Shown in pieces: positions 45,039 to 54,008 of a stretch of DNA of 64,000 nucleotides (the first letter of the stretch is position 1; each line of letters starts with the position of its first letter). The DNA lies in contig NZ_BAFP01000099.1 of assembly GCF_000308455.1 (NCBI RefSeq), positions 1 through 64,000 of the forward strand, in the 5' to 3' direction. Origin of the DNA: Nocardia abscessus NBRC 100374 (GTDB lineage Bacteria; Actinomycetota; Actinomycetes; Mycobacteriales; Mycobacteriaceae). The notes beneath the pieces were generated by a model that saw nothing but the letters and a program-made list of their open reading frames with translations, had not been told where the DNA came from and did no database searches. The translations under genes and the position numbers were made by a program.

Positions 45039-47417
45039 TCATCCCTCGCTGCACGCGAGGAGTTGCCCGAACGCGAGGCCGCCGTCGTTGGGCGGCAGTC
45101 GGCGGTGGGTGATCACGGTGAACCCGTTGTCGCGCAGCAGCGCACACGATCGCGCGAGCAGCAGGGCGTTCTGGAAGACCCCGCCGGACAGCGCGACGAC
45201 CGTCGCCGGGGCGGCGTAGCGGACCGCGAGGTCGAGCACCAACCGGGCCAGAGCCGCGTGGAACCGGGCGCCCACCACCGATGCGGGCGCGCCGGCGCGA
45301 ACGTCGGCCACCACGGCCGCCAGTACCGGCGCGGGATCGATCACGGCGGGATCGCCGTCCGCCAGTGGGAACCGGTAGGCGGTGGCGCCTTCCGCGCCTG
45401 CGCGGGAAAGTCCTTCCAGTTCGATCGCGGCCTGGGCTTCGTAATCGACCACGTGGCGGACGCCGCACAGCGACGACACGGCGTCGAACAACCGGCCCAT
45501 GCTCGACGTGGGTGCGCAGCCCAGTCCGGTCCGGAACTGGTGGGCCAGCACCGATCGCTCGGCGGGCGGGCACGCGGCGACCGCGGGAATGTCCTCGTCC
45601 CAGTCGATCCCGGCCGCCCGCAGATGCGCCAGCGCCATGCGATAGGGCCTGCGCACCGCGAGATCGCCGCCCGCGAGCGGCACGTATTTCAGGTGCGCCA
45701 GACGCCGGTAGCCCTTGTAGCCCGCCAGCAGGACCTCGCCGCCCCACACCGCGCCGTCCGGCCCGAACCCGGTGCCGTCGAAGGCGATCCCGACCACCTG
45801 TTCGGTGGCGTCGAGCCCGTGCTCACCCATGACGGAGGCGATGTGCGCGTGATGATGCTGGACGGTGTACACGGCGCGCTCGCCCGCGTGCTTGCGCGCC
45901 CATGCGGTGGAGCGGTAGCCGGGGTGCGCGTCGGCGACCAACTGCTCCGGGCGGACCCCGGTGAGTTTCCCGAGGTGCCGCTGGGCGGCGTCGAAGGAGC
46001 GCAGCGTCGCCAGGTCGTCCATGTCGCCGATGTGCTGGCTCAGCCAGGCGTAGCGGCCCTCGGCCATCGCGCAGGTGTTCTTGAGGTCGGCGCCGACGGC
46101 GAGAGTCGGTGGCAGCGGAACCGGCAGCAACAGCGGCAGCGGCGCGTAACCGCGCGAGCGCCGCACGGGTAGTTCGCGGCCGTCGAGCGAGCGCACCACC
46201 GAGTCGTCGCAGGGCACCAGGATGCGCCGGTTGTGCGACAGCCAGCCGTCGGCGAGCCCCGCCAGGCGGGTCCGGGCGTCGTCGTCCTGGTAGCAGATCG
46301 GCTCGCCACCGAGATTGCCCGAGGTCATCACCAGCACCTGCGGGCCGGGCGGATCGCCGGGCAGGCCGAACAGCAACAGGTGCAGCGGGGTGTAGGCGAT
46401 CAGCACGCCCAGGTCCGGGTTGCCGGGCGCCACCGATGGGGCCGGAACCGGCTGCGCCTCGGCAGTGTCGCCGAGCACGGCGATCGCCGAGGCCGCACCT
46501 TCGTCCAGTCCAGCGGTGACGCCGCCTGCGCTGACGGCCGAACGGGGTTCTCCCGGCGCGACCCGGCGGGCGAGCAGCACTATCGGCCGAGCCGGGCCGG
46601 TCAGCAGCGTCGCGGCGGCGGCGTCGACGGCGACGATCGCCTGTGCCGTGGCGAGATCCGGGACCATCACGGCGAACGGCTTGTCACCGCGGCGTTTGCG
46701 CCTGCGCAGCTCCGCGACGGCCGACTCGTTGGTGGCGTCGCAGGCGAGGTGGTATCCGCCGATGCCTTTGACCGCCAGGATCCCGCCCGAGCGCAGCAGT
46801 TGCCGCGCGGCCGTCAGCGGCGCACCGGCTCCCGGTCCGGTATACGCGAGCGTGGGACCGCAGTCGGGGCAGGCGATCGGCTGGGCGTGGAAGCGCCGGT
46901 CGGTGGGATCGGCGTACTCCCGGGCGCACCGGTCGCACATGGCGAAGTCGGCCATCGACGTACGCTCGCGGTCGTAGGGCAGGCTCGCGATGATGGTGAA
47001 ACGCGGACCGCAGTTGGTGCAGTTCACGAACGGATGGCGATAGCGGCGATCGCCGGGATCGCGCAACTCGCGTTCGCAGTCCGCACAGATCGCGACGTCG
47101 GGTGAGGCCAGCGTGCGGCCGCCACCGTCGCGCGTGGTGTCCGCGATGTGGAATCCGGTGCCGCCCCGGACCGGGATGTCGGTCTGCTCGACCGATTCGA
47201 CCACCGCGAGCGGGGGCGGCCGCAGCCGCAGCCGCTCGGCGAACTCGTCCAGACCCGGTGGCGCGCCTTCTATTTCGATGACGACGCCGCTGCTGTCGTT
47301 GCTCACGCTGCCGGACAGGGCCAGTTCGGCGGCGGTGGTGTAGACGAACGGGCGGAACCCGACACCTTGGACCACGCCGCGCACCAGGAGCCGCCGCCGC
47401 AGCCGCTCGGTGGTCAC
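45039..47417 (-). CDS. hypF: Carbamoyltransferase HypF
   Basis: A 792-aa protein: acylphosphatase domain at 1-95 (VRGVVQGVGFRPFVY), two zinc fingers with CADCERE / CTNCGPRF and CDRCARE / CPDCGP, a YrdC domain at about 195-380 and a Kae1-like carbamoyltransferase domain with HHHAHIASVMGEH. It activates carbamoyl phosphate for cyanide synthesis on HypE. GTG 47417 overlaps the second hypC by 4 bases. Confidence 0.95.
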   Translation of the reverse strand: MTTERLRRRLLVRGVVQGVGFRPFVYTTAAELALSGSVSNDSSGVVIEIEGAPPGLDEFAERLRLRPPPLAVVESVEQTDIPVRGGTGFHIADTTRDGGGRTLASPDVAICADCERELRDPGDRRYRHPFVNCTNCGPRFTIIASLPYDRERTSMADFAMCDRCAREYADPTDRRFHAQPIACPDCGPTLAYTGPGAGAPLTAARQLLRSGGILAVKGIGGYHLACDATNESAVAELRRRKRRGDKPFAVMVPDLATAQAIVAVDAAAATLLTGPARPIVLLARRVAPGEPRSAVSAGGVTAGLDEGAASAIAVLGDTAEAQPVPAPSVAPGNPDLGVLIAYTPLHLLLFGLPGDPPGPQVLVMTSGNLGGEPICYQDDDARTRLAGLADGWLSHNRRILVPCDDSVVRSLDGRELPVRRSRGYAPLPLLLPVPLPPTLAVGADLKNTCAMAEGRYAWLSQHIGDMDDLATLRSFDAAQRHLGKLTGVRPEQLVADAHPGYRSTAWARKHAGERAVYTVQHHHAHIASVMGEHGLDATEQVVGIAFDGTGFGPDGAVWGGEVLLAGYKGYRRLAHLKYVPLAGGDLAVRRPYRMALAHLRAAGIDWDEDIPAVAACPPAERSVLAHQFRTGLGCAPTSSMGRLFDAVSSLCGVRHVVDYEAQAAIELEGLSRAGAEGATAYRFPLADGDPAVIDPAPVLAAVVADVRAGAPASVVGARFHAALARLVLDLAVRYAAPATVVALSGGVFQNALLLARSCALLRDNGFTVITHRRLPPNDGGLAFGQLLACSEG

Positions 47418-47656
47418 GGCAGGTCTCCGCGTTGCAGCAGCCGCAGTCCGTCCAGCGCCGCCGCGGCGCCCGCCTCGTCGGTCTTCTCCACCGCGAAGCC
47501 CATGTGGATGATCACCCAGTCCCCCGGTCGCGCCGGATCCTCGTCGAGTAGGCCGATGTTCACCTTCCGCTGCTCGCCGGACACGTCGACCAGCGCGATC
47601 TGCTCGTGGTAGCCGTCGGGGATCTCCACCACCCGTCCGGGGATGCCGAGACACAT
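47414..47656 (-). CDS. Second HypC/HybG/HupF chaperone
   Basis: An 80-aa paralogue starting MCLGIPGRV with Cys2, and GDWVIIHMGFAVEKTDE as the conserved core. It is shorter than the downstream HypC and quite divergent from it. One copy may shuttle the iron unit to HypD and the other may guard the large subunit, as HypC/HybG or HupF/HypC pairs do elsewhere. Begins 3 bases after the protease stop. Confidence 0.9.
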   Translation of the reverse strand: MCLGIPGRVVEIPDGYHEQIALVDVSGEQRKVNIGLLDEDPARPGDWVIIHMGFAVEKTDEAGAAAALDGLRLLQRGDLP

Positions 47657-47659
47657 CGG

Positions 47660-48214
47660 TCAGTCCTCCTGTCCCGCTGTGGCCGGTGGAAGCGGCGCGG
47701 CAGCCTGTGCGGCGCCGGCGTGCAGTAGGTCGGCGAGCACACCGCCGACCGCGGCGACCGCCTCGTCCACCGCCGCGGCGACCGGCTCGGACAGGCCGAT
47801 GCCCTCGTCCACGCAGGCGACCTGACAGCCGATCACCACGGTGGGCGGCAGCACGCCGCCCAGGGCGCGCACCCCGGCGAAGACGGCGTCCGGGCTCATC
47901 GCGTGCGCGTCGAGTTGCGCGACGCCGGTGTCCTCCGCCGCGGCGCGGAACACCTCGACCCGGCCGGGCACGCCACGGCCTGGCACCGCGTCGACCAACA
48001 CCAAGGCGTCCCAGGAATCGAGCAGGTCGTAGGCGAGGTGCATGCCGCGGATGCCGTAGTCCTCGACGCGCACGCCGGGGTCGGGGTGGCGCGGCAACCG
48101 CCGCACCACCTCGGGTCCGAATCCGTCGTCGCCGAGGAAGATGTTGCCGATCCCGGCGATCAGCACCGCGGCCGTGGACTCACCCCTCTTTCTCGGTGGG
48201 CGTGGTCGCGCCAC
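47660..48214 (-). CDS. Hydrogenase maturation endopeptidase (HyaD/HupD type)
   Basis: A 184-aa protein with GIGNIFLGDDGFGPEV near residue 22 (the Glu/Asp nickel ligand is the Asp after GD), LVLVDAVPG and HAMSPD, all conserved in the HycI/HyaD proteases. It clips the 22-residue tail of the large subunit after nickel insertion. GTG 48214 is the only clear start; it overlaps the preceding gene by 35 bases. A later GTG before VLIAGIGN is possible. Confidence 0.88.
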   Translation of the reverse strand: MARPRPPRKRGESTAAVLIAGIGNIFLGDDGFGPEVVRRLPRHPDPGVRVEDYGIRGMHLAYDLLDSWDALVLVDAVPGRGVPGRVEVFRAAAEDTGVAQLDAHAMSPDAVFAGVRALGGVLPPTVVIGCQVACVDEGIGLSEPVAAAVDEAVAAVGGVLADLLHAGAAQAAAPLPPATAGQED

Positions 48215-48497
48215 CCACCCGCGCGTCGTCGACCTTTCCGGTCGCCGTCTCGCCGGGGGCGTTGGCGGTCTGCTTGCGCTCGCCGTAGGGCGGCGCCGCC
48301 GATTCGGTGCCGGGCGGGGCCTGCGACGTGAAGTCGGTCTCCTTCTTGGCGTCTTCGGAGTGCGCCGAGGTCATCTCCTCGTGACCGATATCCCCGGGCT
48401 TGCGTTCCGCCGGTCCTCCGGCCGCTACGCCGGCGCCGGTGTCGCGCGAACCCGGCGCGCCTCGTGCCGACTGCGGCTCTTCGCGATGCTCAGCCAT
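48180..48497 (-). CDS. Hydrophilic, probably disordered small protein
   Basis: A 105-aa protein without hydrophobic stretches or Cys, rich in Glu, Gly, Ala, Pro, Thr and Lys, so probably unfolded. No family is recognised. It lies inside the hydrogenase operon between the DUF6893 protein and the protease and has AGGAA before ATG 48497. It could be an assembly factor or simply a stress-type hydrophilin. Confidence 0.6.
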   Translation of the reverse strand: MAEHREEPQSARGAPGSRDTGAGVAAGGPAERKPGDIGHEEMTSAHSEDAKKETDFTSQAPPGTESAAPPYGERKQTANAPGETATGKVDDARVGGATTPTEKEG

Positions 48498-48519
48498 GAT
48501 GTTCCTTTCCGGTCGGCCG

Positions 48520-48639
48520 CTACATGTGCCGGATCTTCAGGTATCGCCGGAGATCCGGTATCGACCGCACCCCGAGATACAGCCCCGCCGCCACCAGCAC
48601 GGCGACGACCGTCGTCGAGACCACTCCTACGGTTTCCAT
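48520..48639 (-). CDS. DUF6893 small membrane protein
   Basis: A 39-aa protein: METVGVVSTT, a single transmembrane helix (VVAVLVAAGLYLGVRSIP) and a basic tail RRYLKIRHM. It matches the layout of DUF6893, tiny proteins found in actinobacterial hydrogenase clusters. AAAGGAAG lies before ATG 48639. A single-span peptide in a cluster for a soluble enzyme suggests a membrane tether for the hydrogenase or its electron carrier. Confidence 0.7.
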   Translation of the reverse strand: METVGVVSTTVVAVLVAAGLYLGVRSIPDLRRYLKIRHM

Positions 48640-48652
48640 AGCGGACTTCCTT

Positions 48653-49981
48653 TCACTTCTCGGGGCCGTCGAGCGGCTCCAGTTCGTCGGGTGCGAAATA
48701 CAGGTAGCGGCCGTACCATTCGTGCAATTCGGCCGCCGGGTCGTCGTCGAGCACGACCCCGACGTGCGCATGCCCGTCCACGTCGGCGTGGACCGAGACG
48801 ACCCGGGCGGGGCGGCCGTCGAAGAACAGATCCTGGGCGTCGGCCCGCCGCGCCGGATGTAGCCGGACGCGGCTGCCCTTGCGCACCAGCACCCCCGCGA
48901 CCGGCACCGCGTCGGCGTCCGGGCGGACGGCGGCGTCGGCCAGCGGGTCCCACCAATCGATGCCCTCGGGGATCTCCGGTATCAGCCGGGGGCGATCGGC
49001 GTGCGGGTCGCGCAGGACGCCGTGCAGCTGCCGCATCGCGTCGGGTGTCATGGCCTCGCAGCGGTCGATGATCTCCGCCGCGCGCGGATCGGTGGCCCGC
49101 GCCTGCGCCTTCTCCGCGTCGGTCATCGTCAGCACCCGCAGCGTGAGGATCTCGTCGATCTCGGTGGAGTCGAACAGCGCGCCTTCGCTCTGCTCGGCGA
49201 TCTCCGGGTGGTCGTAGAGGATGATCGGTGAGATCAGCAGCAAGCTGTAGTCGCCGGGCGGACCGGCGAGCACCGGGAAGCACCGGTACCGATCGCAGCG
49301 GGCGGCCGCGGCCACCGCGCCGGGCGGCGGCTCCAGCAGCGAGACGAACTCACCGCCGGTGACCTCCGCGATGACGTGCGCGCCGATCAGCGAGCGGGCG
49401 ATAGCGTCGCGTGCGTCGGCCGCGGGCCTGCCGACGTTGCGCAGGACGACCGTCAGCCGTAGGAAGCCGTCGTCCCGGTCGGACGCGAGTTCGAGTTCGC
49501 CCGCCAGCGGGAGCCGGGTCCGCACGAAGGCGCCGTCGGCGGGGGCGGATGCGGTGGCGATCTCCTCGGTGTCCGCGCCGCCCGGGATGTCCAGCGGCCG
49601 GACGAGACGCCCGGGAGCGACCGGGCCGACGACGACCTCCCGTTCGACCGCCTCGTCCCAGGACAGCCACGACCGCTCCCCATCGGTCAGTTCCGGGACG
49701 GGCGTACCGTCGCCGTTCACCACTTGGCGGCGCTGCAACTGGAGGAACCGGACGGTCAGGGTGAGCTGGGGATTCTCGCCCGGATCGAGCAGGCACTGCG
49801 CGGAGAGTATCGATTCCTCGCCGAGTCCTGCCGCGGCGGCCCCCTCCGGCCCCAGTACACCGAATTGCCATCGTGACTGGTTTTTCCGTGCGTCAGCTCG
49901 GTAGGGGTAGAGCAAGTAGCCCTCGTAGAGCACCGCGTCGGCTACGGCACGAGCGCGGGCGCGGGATTCGGCGGAGGTCAC
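48653..49981 (-). CDS. Unrecognised 442-aa hydrogenase-cluster protein
   Basis: A 442-aa protein starting VTSAESRARARAVADAVLYEGYLLYPYRADARKN, shown here only in part: the opening LYEGYLLYPYR is striking. No Cys pairs, no membrane spans, no nucleotide loop. Composition is acidic with a central beta-rich part (ELELASDRDDGFLRLTVVLRNVG) and a C-terminal part DGRPARVVSVHADVDGHAHVGVVLDDDP that looks like a beta barrel. GTG 49981 overlaps the DUF6084 stop by 4 bases. Probably an assembly or scaffold protein of group 1h hydrogenase; this is inference from context. Confidence 0.75.
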   Translation of the reverse strand: MTSAESRARARAVADAVLYEGYLLYPYRADARKNQSRWQFGVLGPEGAAAAGLGEESILSAQCLLDPGENPQLTLTVRFLQLQRRQVVNGDGTPVPELTDGERSWLSWDEAVEREVVVGPVAPGRLVRPLDIPGGADTEEIATASAPADGAFVRTRLPLAGELELASDRDDGFLRLTVVLRNVGRPAADARDAIARSLIGAHVIAEVTGGEFVSLLEPPPGAVAAAARCDRYRCFPVLAGPPGDYSLLLISPIILYDHPEIAEQSEGALFDSTEIDEILTLRVLTMTDAEKAQARATDPRAAEIIDRCEAMTPDAMRQLHGVLRDPHADRPRLIPEIPEGIDWWDPLADAAVRPDADAVPVAGVLVRKGSRVRLHPARRADAQDLFFDGRPARVVSVHADVDGHAHVGVVLDDDPAAELHEWYGRYLYFAPDELEPLDGPEK

Positions 49982-50625
49982 GATGCCTCCTCGGAGCTGG
50001 TCAGCAGCCGGGTCACCGCGTCGTCGAAGCCGAGCAGGCCGTGGCCGGATTTGTAGGCGGCGAGCGCCCGCAGAGTGTCGTTGTGCAGGCGCACCCACCC
50101 GGAATTGGGGAAGTGCGCGGCTACCAGGTCCTGCCAGACCGACACCGGCATGTCGAACTTGTCCTCGCGGTCCCACGGAATCTGCTGCACGGCGAATCCC
50201 GAACTGCCCCGGATGAAGACCGTCCCGCTGAACAGGAACAGCAGCGGAACCACGCCCTCGCGCAACGCGTGCAGGTACTTCGATCCGGTCACCTCGAAGT
50301 CGTAGGTGCACGGCATCGGCAGATCCACTTCGGCGCCACCGGTGAAACCCGGAACCATGGTGGCGCAATGCATCCAGAGGAACGAACGCTGGGTCTGGTG
50401 CCACCGCTCGCGCGGGCCGAACAGGTCGGCCAGCCCCGCGCCCTCCTCGTCGGAGTAGCCGCGGCGGAACGGCTCGATGCGTACCTGTGCGCGCAGGGCG
50501 ATGGCGTGCACGGGTTCCTCCGCGAGCGCGGCGATGCCGACGCGTGCGGACAGGATCGGCGCGACCGCGTACGGCTCGGGTTTCATCTCGAGCACCGCGA
50601 ACGTCGTCGAATACACCGGACTCAT
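49978..50625 (-). CDS. DUF6084 family protein
   Basis: A 215-aa protein with MSPVYSTTFAVLEMKPEPYAVAP at its start, RRGYSDEEGAGLADLFGPRERW and the FGPRERWHQTQRSFLW block, the pattern of DUF6084 from actinobacterial hydrogenase operons. It is beta-rich with no Cys motif apart from two single Cys. Start ATG 50625 overlaps the DUF5947 stop as ATGA. Role unknown. Confidence 0.8.
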   Translation of the reverse strand: MSPVYSTTFAVLEMKPEPYAVAPILSARVGIAALAEEPVHAIALRAQVRIEPFRRGYSDEEGAGLADLFGPRERWHQTQRSFLWMHCATMVPGFTGGAEVDLPMPCTYDFEVTGSKYLHALREGVVPLLFLFSGTVFIRGSSGFAVQQIPWDREDKFDMPVSVWQDLVAAHFPNSGWVRLHNDTLRALAAYKSGHGLLGFDDAVTRLLTSSEEAS

Positions 50626-51257
50626 GCCGCACCACCGGACGTCGCGCGCGCCGACACCTCGGCGAAGAACTGCTCGAGATATCGCCGCACGTCCTGGCCG
50701 CCGTCGAACCCGCGCCACAGCAGCCGCATCCGGCCGACGAACTCGTAACAGGCGTCGATCGGCAGCAGCAGGCAGCCCGCCCGCTCGGTCCAGCGATCGG
50801 GCACCCGGATGAGCAGGGCCTCCACGTCGGGGGCGAGCACGTCCAGCTCCGGATGCCGCCGCAGGATCGCGTTCCACTGCTCCAGCGGCAATTCCGATTC
50901 CGTCGCGCCCGCCGGCCCCGGATAGAACGCCACGGTCCGGTTCAGCGCGGAATTGCGGAAGAAGAACGCCAGGCTCACCGGGATATCCAGCGCGTCCCAT
51001 TCCGCCTCGCTGATCGTGAAATCGGGGAACGCGAGATACCGATCCGGCACCGCTCGATAGCGCAGCTGGGCGTTCTGGTCGACGAACAGCAGATAGCAGC
51101 CGCGACACACGCACATCAGCTGCCTGCCTTCGACATTCACGACGTGCTGGTGCTCGTCGGCGATCGGCTCCGCGCACATCTCACACCGTTCGCCGGGGCG
51201 GGCCTGCGGCCCGCGATCGGCGGCGATCCGTTGCAACGCGCGGAACGGCGTGCTCAC
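50622..51257 (-). CDS. DUF5947 family protein with Cys-rich metal site
   Basis: A 211-aa protein. The N-terminus holds Cys25-x2-Cys28, His36, His38 and Cys49-x-Cys51-x2-Cys54, a set that could bind zinc or an iron-sulfur/rubredoxin-type iron. The rest is mixed alpha/beta with FPDFTISEAEWDAL and a C-terminal helix. DUF5947 is confined to hydrogenase clusters of this kind. GTG 51257 overlaps the upstream stop by 4 bases. It may move electrons from, or deliver metal to, the hydrogenase. Confidence 0.82.
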   Translation of the reverse strand: MSTPFRALQRIAADRGPQARPGERCEMCAEPIADEHQHVVNVEGRQLMCVCRGCYLLFVDQNAQLRYRAVPDRYLAFPDFTISEAEWDALDIPVSLAFFFRNSALNRTVAFYPGPAGATESELPLEQWNAILRRHPELDVLAPDVEALLIRVPDRWTERAGCLLLPIDACYEFVGRMRLLWRGFDGGQDVRRYLEQFFAEVSARATSGGAA

Positions 51258-52168
51258 CCGCGCACCCCCACCGGCACCGCCACCGACAGTTCGCCGGAAC
51301 GCACGAGCACCGGAAGCGGCTCGAGGTGCCCTTCGCCGTCGACCCGGGCGCCCGCGTGTACCACGTCGTAGTGCGCCCGGCAGGTCGGGCACCGCAGTAC
51401 CGCGTCACCGACCGGGAATCCCACGCGGCGCTCCAGCACCGCACCCGCGAGGGACCGGTCGCATCCCGGACAGTGGTCCCGGTAGGCGTACAGCTCCTCG
51501 CCGACCCGGCAGGCCAGCACGGTCAGCCCGGCGACGTCGAACCCGCCGACCTCGCCCGCGCCCAATTCGGCCAGCTCGGGGACCGCCACCCAATTGCCGG
51601 GGCGGCGGTCCTCCGTGTGCACGCGCGAGAACAGCGAGTCGGCGGAGATCACCCCCGCCGACTCCGTCTGCGCGGCGACGACTTCGATGGACTCGATCTC
51701 CGGCGCCGCGGCCCGCACGGCGTCCTGCACGGCCAGCTCGAGCGTCACCGACGACGACGGGCAGCTCTTGCAACTGCCCGCCAGCTCCAGACGGACCACG
51801 CCGTCGACGATGTCGACCAGGTGCACGTCGCCGCCGTGCGAGCCCAGGTACGGGCGCACGCTGTCCAGCGCGTTCCGCACCCGGGTGTCCACGTCGTGCG
51901 GGTGTAAGCCGTGCACGAGCAGCAGACTCGCGACCAGATCGTCACGGGCCAGCTGCTCGACCGCCTCGGCGTCGAGCAGCCCGACCACGCGGGTCAGTCC
52001 CGCGCCGTAGAGTTCGACGAGTTCGCGCACCAGTTGCTCTACGCGCTCGCGGGCGAGCGCACCGCCCGCCGAACTCGCCTCGAGCAAGGTCTCGATGCGA
52101 TCACCGGCTTCGCGCCACCGGGATTCACCGAGCGTTGCGTCGTCCTGGTCGTGCGGGCGATCCTCCAC
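51254..52168 (-). CDS. NifU-domain / Rieske-like iron-sulfur protein (HhyE-like)
   Basis: A 304-aa protein. Residues about 85-160 form a NifU C-terminal domain with the CKSC pair in GSCKSCPSS; residues about 195-290 form a Rieske ferredoxin-like domain. Instead of the usual CxH...CxxH it has His232, Cys233-x2-Cys236 and Cys260-x2-Cys263-x2-His266. An iron-sulfur protein coded next to the large subunit (HhyE) is needed for hydrogenase electron output in M. smegmatis. GTG 52168 is preferred over GTG 52174 because GGAGG is 5 bases from it. It starts 32 bases after hhyL. Confidence 0.85.
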   Translation of the reverse strand: MEDRPHDQDDATLGESRWREAGDRIETLLEASSAGGALARERVEQLVRELVELYGAGLTRVVGLLDAEAVEQLARDDLVASLLLVHGLHPHDVDTRVRNALDSVRPYLGSHGGDVHLVDIVDGVVRLELAGSCKSCPSSSVTLELAVQDAVRAAAPEIESIEVVAAQTESAGVISADSLFSRVHTEDRRPGNWVAVPELAELGAGEVGGFDVAGLTVLACRVGEELYAYRDHCPGCDRSLAGAVLERRVGFPVGDAVLRCPTCRAHYDVVHAGARVDGEGHLEPLPVLVRSGELSVAVPVGVRG

Positions 52169-52200
52169 CGTCACCTCCGGTCGTTTCGCCCGACGCGGAC

Positions 52201-53997
52201 TCACTCGGGGGTGAGCGTCTGCGTCGGTGAGTGCAGTTTCTCCAGCGTCTTTCCCTTGCCGAGGTACATGTGCACGCCACAGGGCAGGCACGGATCGAAA
52301 CTGCGCACGGTGCGCATGATGTCGATGCCCTTGAAGTGCTCGCGGTCGTTCTCCTCGAAGATCGGCTGGCCCTGCACCGCGTCCTCGTAGGGTCCCGGCG
52401 TGCCGAAGCTGTCGCGCGGGCTGGCGTTCCACGGCGTCGGCGGATACGGGTGGTAGTTCGCGATCTTGCCGTCCCGGATCACCATGTGATGCGACAGCAC
52501 GCCGCGTACCGCCTCGGTGAAGCCGCAGCCGATGCCTTCTTCGGGGACCTCGAATTTCTCCCAGGTCTTGGTGTGGCCCGCCCGGATCTCCGCCATCGCC
52601 TTCTCCGCGAAGTGCAGCGCGCAGGCCGCCGCGTACGCCTGGAAATAGGTGCGCGCGCGGTTGCGCTCGAGGGTGTTGCTGCCGTGCGCCGGGATCTTCC
52701 ATTCCAGCGTGACCGGGCCTTTGAGGGCGGTCTTGGGCAGGTTGATCTGCACGCTGTTCCCGGTGGCCTTCACGTACCCGATGTCGATCAGATTGGCCAG
52801 CGCCGTGGTCCACAACCGGGCCAGCGGGCCGCCGCCGGTGTCCAGGGCGAGGTGGTCGGTGCCGTCGAACCAGCGCGGCGACATCACCCAGCTGTATTTC
52901 TCGTCCAGGTCGCGCTTCTGCGGCCGCGGGTTGGTGTGCTGGTTCCAGGGGTGGCGCCGGTCCACCGGGTTGCCCAGCGGATCGGTCTGCACGAACATCT
53001 CCTGGTCGGTCCAGTCCTCGTAATACGAGCTGCCCAGCAGGATGCGCAGGCCCAGGTTGATGTCGACCAGGGAGGTGGTCAGCAGCTTGCCGTCGACCAC
53101 GACACCCGGGGTGACGAACATCTTGCGACCCCAGTCCTCCATGTCCTTGTACTCGAAGTTGCAGACCTCGGGGTCTTGGAACGAGCCCCAGCACCCGAGC
53201 AGCGTGCGCCGCAGGCCGACTTTCTCGTAGCCGGGCAACGCCTCGTAGAAGAAGTCGAACAGATCGTCGTGCATCGGCACGACCTTCTTCATGAACTCCA
53301 CGTAGCGCATCAGCCGGGACATGTAGTCGGTCATCAACTGGATCGTCGCGACCGTGCCGGGGCCGCCGGGATACAGCGTGGACGGGTGGACGTGCCTGCC
53401 TTCCATCAGGCAGAACATCTCCCGCGTGACCCGGCTGACCTGCAGCGCCTCCCGGTAGAATTCACCGGTGAACGGGTTGAGCGCCCGCATGATGTCGGCG
53501 ACGGTGCGATACCCGTGCTCGCCGGCGTGCGGCGCCTCGGTGTTCTCCGCCCTGGCGAGCACGCCCGGGTTGGTCTCGGCGACCATCTTCTCGCAGTAGT
53601 CCACGCCGACCAGGTTCTCCTGGAAGATGTTGTGGTCGAACATGTACTCGGCGGCCTCGCCCAGGTTGACCACCCACTCACCCAGGTGCGGCGGCCGCAC
53701 GCCGTAGGCCATGTTCTGGCAGTAGCAGGAACAGGTGGCGTGGTTGTCGCCGCAGATGCCGCAGATGCGGCTGGTGATGAAGTGCGCGTCGCGCGGGTCC
53801 TTGCCCTTCATGAAGATCGAGTAGCCGCGGAAGATGGACGAGGTGCTGTGACACTCGACCACTTCGCGATTCTCGAAGTCGATCTTGGTGTAGATGCCGA
53901 GGCTGCCGACGATGCGAGTGATCGGGTCCCACGCCATCTCGACGAGACGGTCCGGCTCGATCGTTCGGTGCGACGGCTCCGGGATGATCTGTGTCAT
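52201..53997 (-). CDS. hhyL: [NiFe]-hydrogenase large subunit, group 1h
   Basis: A 598-aa large subunit. The L1 motif RICGICGDNHATC puts two nickel Cys at 79 and 82; the L2 motif DPCLPCGVH gives Cys570 and Cys573 with His576. After His576 a 22-residue tail remains for removal by the maturation protease. The enzyme oxidises H2 at very low concentration and tolerates oxygen. ATG 53997 lies 11 bases after hhyS, so the subunits are made together. Confidence 0.96.
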   Translation of the reverse strand: MTQIIPEPSHRTIEPDRLVEMAWDPITRIVGSLGIYTKIDFENREVVECHSTSSIFRGYSIFMKGKDPRDAHFITSRICGICGDNHATCSCYCQNMAYGVRPPHLGEWVVNLGEAAEYMFDHNIFQENLVGVDYCEKMVAETNPGVLARAENTEAPHAGEHGYRTVADIMRALNPFTGEFYREALQVSRVTREMFCLMEGRHVHPSTLYPGGPGTVATIQLMTDYMSRLMRYVEFMKKVVPMHDDLFDFFYEALPGYEKVGLRRTLLGCWGSFQDPEVCNFEYKDMEDWGRKMFVTPGVVVDGKLLTTSLVDINLGLRILLGSSYYEDWTDQEMFVQTDPLGNPVDRRHPWNQHTNPRPQKRDLDEKYSWVMSPRWFDGTDHLALDTGGGPLARLWTTALANLIDIGYVKATGNSVQINLPKTALKGPVTLEWKIPAHGSNTLERNRARTYFQAYAAACALHFAEKAMAEIRAGHTKTWEKFEVPEEGIGCGFTEAVRGVLSHHMVIRDGKIANYHPYPPTPWNASPRDSFGTPGPYEDAVQGQPIFEENDREHFKGIDIMRTVRSFDPCLPCGVHMYLGKGKTLEKLHSPTQTLTPE

Positions 53998-54008
53998 CAG
54001 AGATCCTC

